Below, in pieces: positions 61,353-64,000 of a stretch of DNA of 64,000 bases. Position numbers and translations under genes: made by a program. Position 1 is the stretch's first letter. Each line of letters begins with the position of its first letter. The stretch is taken from the NCBI GenBank assembly GCA_902576375.1, contig CACGUZ010000001.1, positions 310,001 to 374,000 of the forward strand, given 5' to 3'. Source of the stretch: an uncultured Pelagibacteraceae bacterium (GTDB taxonomy: Bacteria; Pseudomonadota; Alphaproteobacteria; Pelagibacterales; Pelagibacteraceae). The notes below the pieces were generated by a model that saw only the letters and a program-made list of their open reading frames with translations, made no database searches and was not told the origin of the DNA.

Positions 61353-61817
61353 TTATTTTTGGCTTGGATAGGATTTTTTCAAAATAAATTTGTTAACAAT
61401 TATTGCAAAAATAATAATTATAACTGATCCTGATATTACAGGACTTAGCAAGTAATCAAAAGAGACACTACCAATAATAACTATTATTGGATTACCACCT
61501 GCAGGTGGGTGAGTAACATTTAATAGGATCATTAATCCAACCCCAACTCCTACTGCCAATGGTATAGTCAAAAAGATTGGCAATGGAACAAAGTTTAAAA
61601 AAAGTAAACCTACGATGGCGGTAACTAAATGACCGAAAAAAACATTTTTTGGTTGGGCAAATGGACTTTCAGGATATCCATAAAGTAAAACCATAGATGA
61701 TCCAAATGAGGCTAACAAAAAAATTCCAAATTCTGTTCTATAAGTTAGGAAAGTTAAAATTCCAATTGTAATTATTGAAAATAAACCAGCTAAAAGAGAT
61801 TGTTTAAGATTACCCAT
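61353..61817 (-). CDS. HPP-family membrane protein
   Basis: 154 residues with four to five membrane helices and the HPP signature THPPAGGNPII. 'LLASFGSSMVLLYGYPESPFAQPKNVFFGHLVTAIVGLL' is the conserved N-terminal half. Some HPP-family members transport nitrite; no substrate can be set here. It follows the scaffold gene by 3 bases on the minus strand. Confidence 0.88.
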   Translation of the reverse strand: MGNLKQSLLAGLFSIITIGILTFLTYRTEFGIFLLASFGSSMVLLYGYPESPFAQPKNVFFGHLVTAIVGLLFLNFVPLPIFLTIPLAVGVGVGLMILLNVTHPPAGGNPIIVIIGSVSFDYLLSPVISGSVIIIIFAIIVNKFILKKSYPSQK

Positions 61818-61820
61818 AAT

Positions 61821-62219
61821 TTAACTTGATACTATCTTTTTTAAAGTTTTGAAAGGTAACAATATACAATCTTTTTTATTGATATTTTTCTTCTTAATCA
61901 ATTTTTTCAAAGAATTCCATTTTTTATCTATAATTTTTAGATCATCATTAAAATATAATTCAGCTTTATCACATAAATCGTTAATTTTTTCTTTCTGGTT
62001 ATTTATAGAAATTTTCGATAATAAACTGGCTGATGCCTGGCAGTATACACAAGATTTACCTTGATACCCAAAGTCTAAAATTTTTTCGTTTTTTAATATA
62101 AGCTCTATTTGCATTTCATCCCCGCACACCGAATTTTTTAACTTTGAGACATGTGTCCGGTTCTCAATATTTCTATTGTTATCTGTGTTTGCGGCTATAC
62201 TTAGCACTTCTAAATCCAT
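61821..62219 (-). CDS. NifU/SufU-like Fe-S cluster scaffold
   Basis: 132 residues. The three cluster-binding cysteines occur in the usual places: SVCGDEMQIEL, GKSCVYCQASASLLS, and a final DCILLPFKTL. The N-terminal part (DLEVLSIAANTDNNRNIENRTHVSKLKN) matches alphaproteobacterial NifU-like proteins. Functions in transient Fe-S assembly or delivery; other suf genes are not in the window. Confidence 0.88.
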   Translation of the reverse strand: MDLEVLSIAANTDNNRNIENRTHVSKLKNSVCGDEMQIELILKNEKILDFGYQGKSCVYCQASASLLSKISINNQKEKINDLCDKAELYFNDDLKIIDKKWNSLKKLIKKKNINKKDCILLPFKTLKKIVSS

Positions 62220-62362
62220 ATTAATTTTTAATTACATGACAAATAAAAACCAATCAAGAATAGAAATAGGCTGAACACAACTTTAAATGGAAAAGTTAAA
62301 TTTAATATTAAAGCTATCTCATTTTTGTTGTAGTTATAAATTTTTAGATTTAATCTTCCAAG

Positions 62363-63268
62363 ATGCTTGAATTAAAAAATCCAAAAATCGCAGTTCCAGT
62401 AGTTTTGTTTGCAGGAATTTTATGGTCTTTTGGCCCTCTTGTTGTGAGATATATGGATAATCCTAACCAAGTGCCATGGCAGTATATTTTTGGCAGAGGA
62501 TTAACAATTTTTATTCTTTTAAATCTTTATCTTTATTTTGAAGAAGGGATTAAATTTTATAAAAATTATTTAAAAATGGGATACTCAGGCATTATTGGTG
62601 GAACTGGATTAGGAATTGCGATGATAAGTTTTATCTACTCAATTACTAATACATCAGCTGCAATCACTTTGCTTTGCTTGGCAGCAATGCCTTTTTTTAC
62701 TGCACTTCTTGCTTTTTTATTTCTCAAAGAGAAGATTACATTAAATGTTTGGATATCTATTTTTATTGCAACGATTGGAATTATAATTATGGCGTTTGGA
62801 AGTACTGGATCAAATTCTATTGTTGGTTTTATTTTTGGAATGCTTTCATCAATTGGATTTTCTATTTTTTCTGTATCTCTTAGGTGGAGAACACAAACTC
62901 CAAAGTTTACAACTGTTGCTTTTTCAGGTTTTTTTTGTTTTGTTTTTGCAGCTATAATGCTTTTGAGCACTAAACAAGTGTTCTTTTCGACAAGCTATAA
63001 TGGAGCATTATTTTCCCTGCATGGAACATTAGTTTGTTTAGGGCTAATTTTATATTCTATTGGTTCGAAAGCTATTCCTGCTGCAGAATTAACATTATTA
63101 TCATTAACTGAAGTTATAGGTGGAATTTTTTGGGTTTGGTTACCTATCTTAGGCATAAACGAGGTGCCTGATACTTACACTATAGTCGGAGGATTTTTTC
63201 TATTTATTTCATTAATTTATTACAGTTTATTAATGCGTTGGAATAAAAGATTTATAGCTTTAAATTAA
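62363..63268 (+). CDS. EamA/DMT-family transporter
   Basis: 301 residues, ten helices, two EamA repeats (GILWSFGPLVVRYMDNPNQVPWQYIFGRGLTIFILL; IVGFIFGMLSSIGFSIFSVSLRWR). Third DMT protein in the window. It ends 9 bases before the amidinotransferase gene, on the same strand, so a role in moving its substrate or product is possible but unproven. Confidence 0.87.
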   Translation: MLELKNPKIAVPVVLFAGILWSFGPLVVRYMDNPNQVPWQYIFGRGLTIFILLNLYLYFEEGIKFYKNYLKMGYSGIIGGTGLGIAMISFIYSITNTSAAITLLCLAAMPFFTALLAFLFLKEKITLNVWISIFIATIGIIIMAFGSTGSNSIVGFIFGMLSSIGFSIFSVSLRWRTQTPKFTTVAFSGFFCFVFAAIMLLSTKQVFFSTSYNGALFSLHGTLVCLGLILYSIGSKAIPAAELTLLSLTEVIGGIFWVWLPILGINEVPDTYTIVGGFFLFISLIYYSLLMRWNKRFIALN

Positions 63269-63277
63269 TCTAGAAAC

Positions 63278-64000
63278 ATGAGCAAAGATAAAGTTATTAT
63301 TAATAGCTGGAATGAATGGGATCCACTCAAGCATGTTATTGTTGGAAGAGCAGATGGTTGCTGTATACCAGCACCAGAGCCTGCTTTAGATGCTAAAGTG
63401 CCTGAAGACTCAGATATGAAAGGTTCTCATGGGCCGCGTACTCAAGATACAGTTGATAAAGCAAATGAATTATTAAACAATTTTGCTTCAATGTTGGAAA
63501 AAAGAGGAATTAAAGTTGATCGACCTGTTCCACTTAATCATAATCAAAAAATTTCTACTCCCGATTGGAAGGTTGATAGTATGTTCGGATGTATGCCAGC
63601 TAGAGATATTATACTTACAGTTGGAAATGAAATGCTTGAAGCAACAATGAGCTATAGATGTAGATGGTTTGAATATCTAAATTATAGACCACTGATTAAA
63701 AAATATTTTGAACTGGACAAAAATATGCGTCATGAAACTGCACCAAAGCCAAGATTAACAGACGCAGATTACCGTGAAGATTATTTGTCAGATAAGATTG
63801 GCATTCAAAAAAGACTTAAATGGACTGAGGAAAAATTCTTTGTAACAACAGAAGAGGAACCTTTATTTGATGCTGCAGATGTTTTGAGATTCGGGAAGGA
63901 CTTAATTGTACAACATGGTTTTACAACAAATTTAAAAGGAATTGATTGGTTAAGAAGACATTTTAAAGATCATAGAGTTCATGCAGTTAATTTTCCGGGT
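63278..64000 (+). CDS. Glycine amidinotransferase-family protein (3' end outside window)
   Basis: 241 residues are visible from ATG 63278; the gene runs off the window. It aligns by eye with arginine:glycine amidinotransferase: INSWNEWDPLKHVIVGRADG, STPDWKVDSMFGCMPARDIILTVGNEMLEATMSYRCRWFEYLNYRPLI, FVTTEEEPLFDAADVLRFGKDLIV, GIDWLRRHFKDHRVH. The catalytic Asp of the FDAAD motif is present; the catalytic His and Cys lie beyond the edge. Such enzymes transfer an amidino group from arginine to glycine or another amine. The substrate in this organism is unknown. Confidence 0.88.
   Translation, partial: MSKDKVIINSWNEWDPLKHVIVGRADGCCIPAPEPALDAKVPEDSDMKGSHGPRTQDTVDKANELLNNFASMLEKRGIKVDRPVPLNHNQKISTPDWKVDSMFGCMPARDIILTVGNEMLEATMSYRCRWFEYLNYRPLIKKYFELDKNMRHETAPKPRLTDADYREDYLSDKIGIQKRLKWTEEKFFVTTEEEPLFDAADVLRFGKDLIVQHGFTTNLKGIDWLRRHFKDHRVHAVNFPG

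Noticed and set aside
1-64000. tRNA, rRNA, insertion sequences, prophage or attachment sites
   Set aside because: Reading both strands I saw no transposase, integrase gene, tRNA-like cloverleaf or rRNA segment; the integrase-arm-like domain is part of the PilM fusion and not a recombinase.

Overview
The window is a very AT-rich, gene-dense bacterial segment with short spacers, many overlapping starts and stops, and frequent TTG/GTG starts. Gene content (tandem glycine riboswitch ahead of gcvT-gcvH-gcvP, two branched-chain-type ABC transporters, NAD-dependent formate dehydrogenase, several EamA/DMT carriers, a minimal type IV pilus locus) suggests a free-living alphaproteobacterium of the SAR11/Pelagibacterales type. 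This placement is inferred from composition and gene content; no rRNA gene is present to test it.

Region 1 (1-20.8 kb) is a type IV pilus locus. It holds minor pilins PilV/PilW/PilX-like, a large PilY1-like adhesin whose VWA domain appears interrupted by a propeller-like insertion, prepilin peptidase (opposite strand), a PilM-PilN fusion, PilO, PilP, PilQ, PilB, PilC and two major-type pilins. Embedded in it are partner-switching signalling parts: a GAF-SpoIIE phosphatase, an RsbW-like kinase and an RsbV-like STAS protein. Upstream of the pilM operon a 0.5 kb spacer carries five copies of an 11-bp motif in both orientations, nested with a 14-bp inverted repeat.

Region 2 (20.9-29.7 kb) encodes envelope and surface proteins: a TPR/beta-barrel protein, a secreted FecR-domain protein with a long histone-H1-like lysine tail, a CHASE2-SpoIIE phosphatase (second possible input to the partner switch), and a propeller-plus-barrel outer-membrane protein. 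It ends with glutaredoxin, a TIGR03643-type protein, a candidate small RNA and a small outer-membrane barrel.

Region 3 (29.7-41.1 kb) carries a proC-like reductase, livGFHM with a convergent binding-protein gene, a DMT carrier, a TerC-family protein, a TPR protein, and 5-oxoprolinase genes pxpA (divergent) and pxpBC, followed by another DMT carrier.

Region 4 (41.1-55.8 kb) has the riboswitch-controlled glycine cleavage operon, then a FAD oxidoreductase / DUF1365 / cyclopropane-fatty-acid-synthase-like / DUF3833 / SDR / TspO block (fatty-acid modification), a DAO-family oxidase, a 2OG-Fe oxygenase, SelO, a periplasmic MsrA and formate dehydrogenase. Glycine cleavage and formate dehydrogenase together suggest C1 oxidation.

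Region 5 (55.8-64 kb) has a second binding-protein/ATPase/ATPase/permease/permease ABC operon, an HPP-family protein, a NifU/SufU-like scaffold, a third DMT carrier and the start of a glycine amidinotransferase gene cut by the window end. Each of the two livM-like genes is followed at once by a tiny, otherwise unrelated single-helix open reading frame.

The most interesting candidate system is the coupling of pilus and surface genes with RsbV/RsbW and two differently sensing SpoIIE phosphatases, together with the repeated 11-bp motif at the pilM operon.
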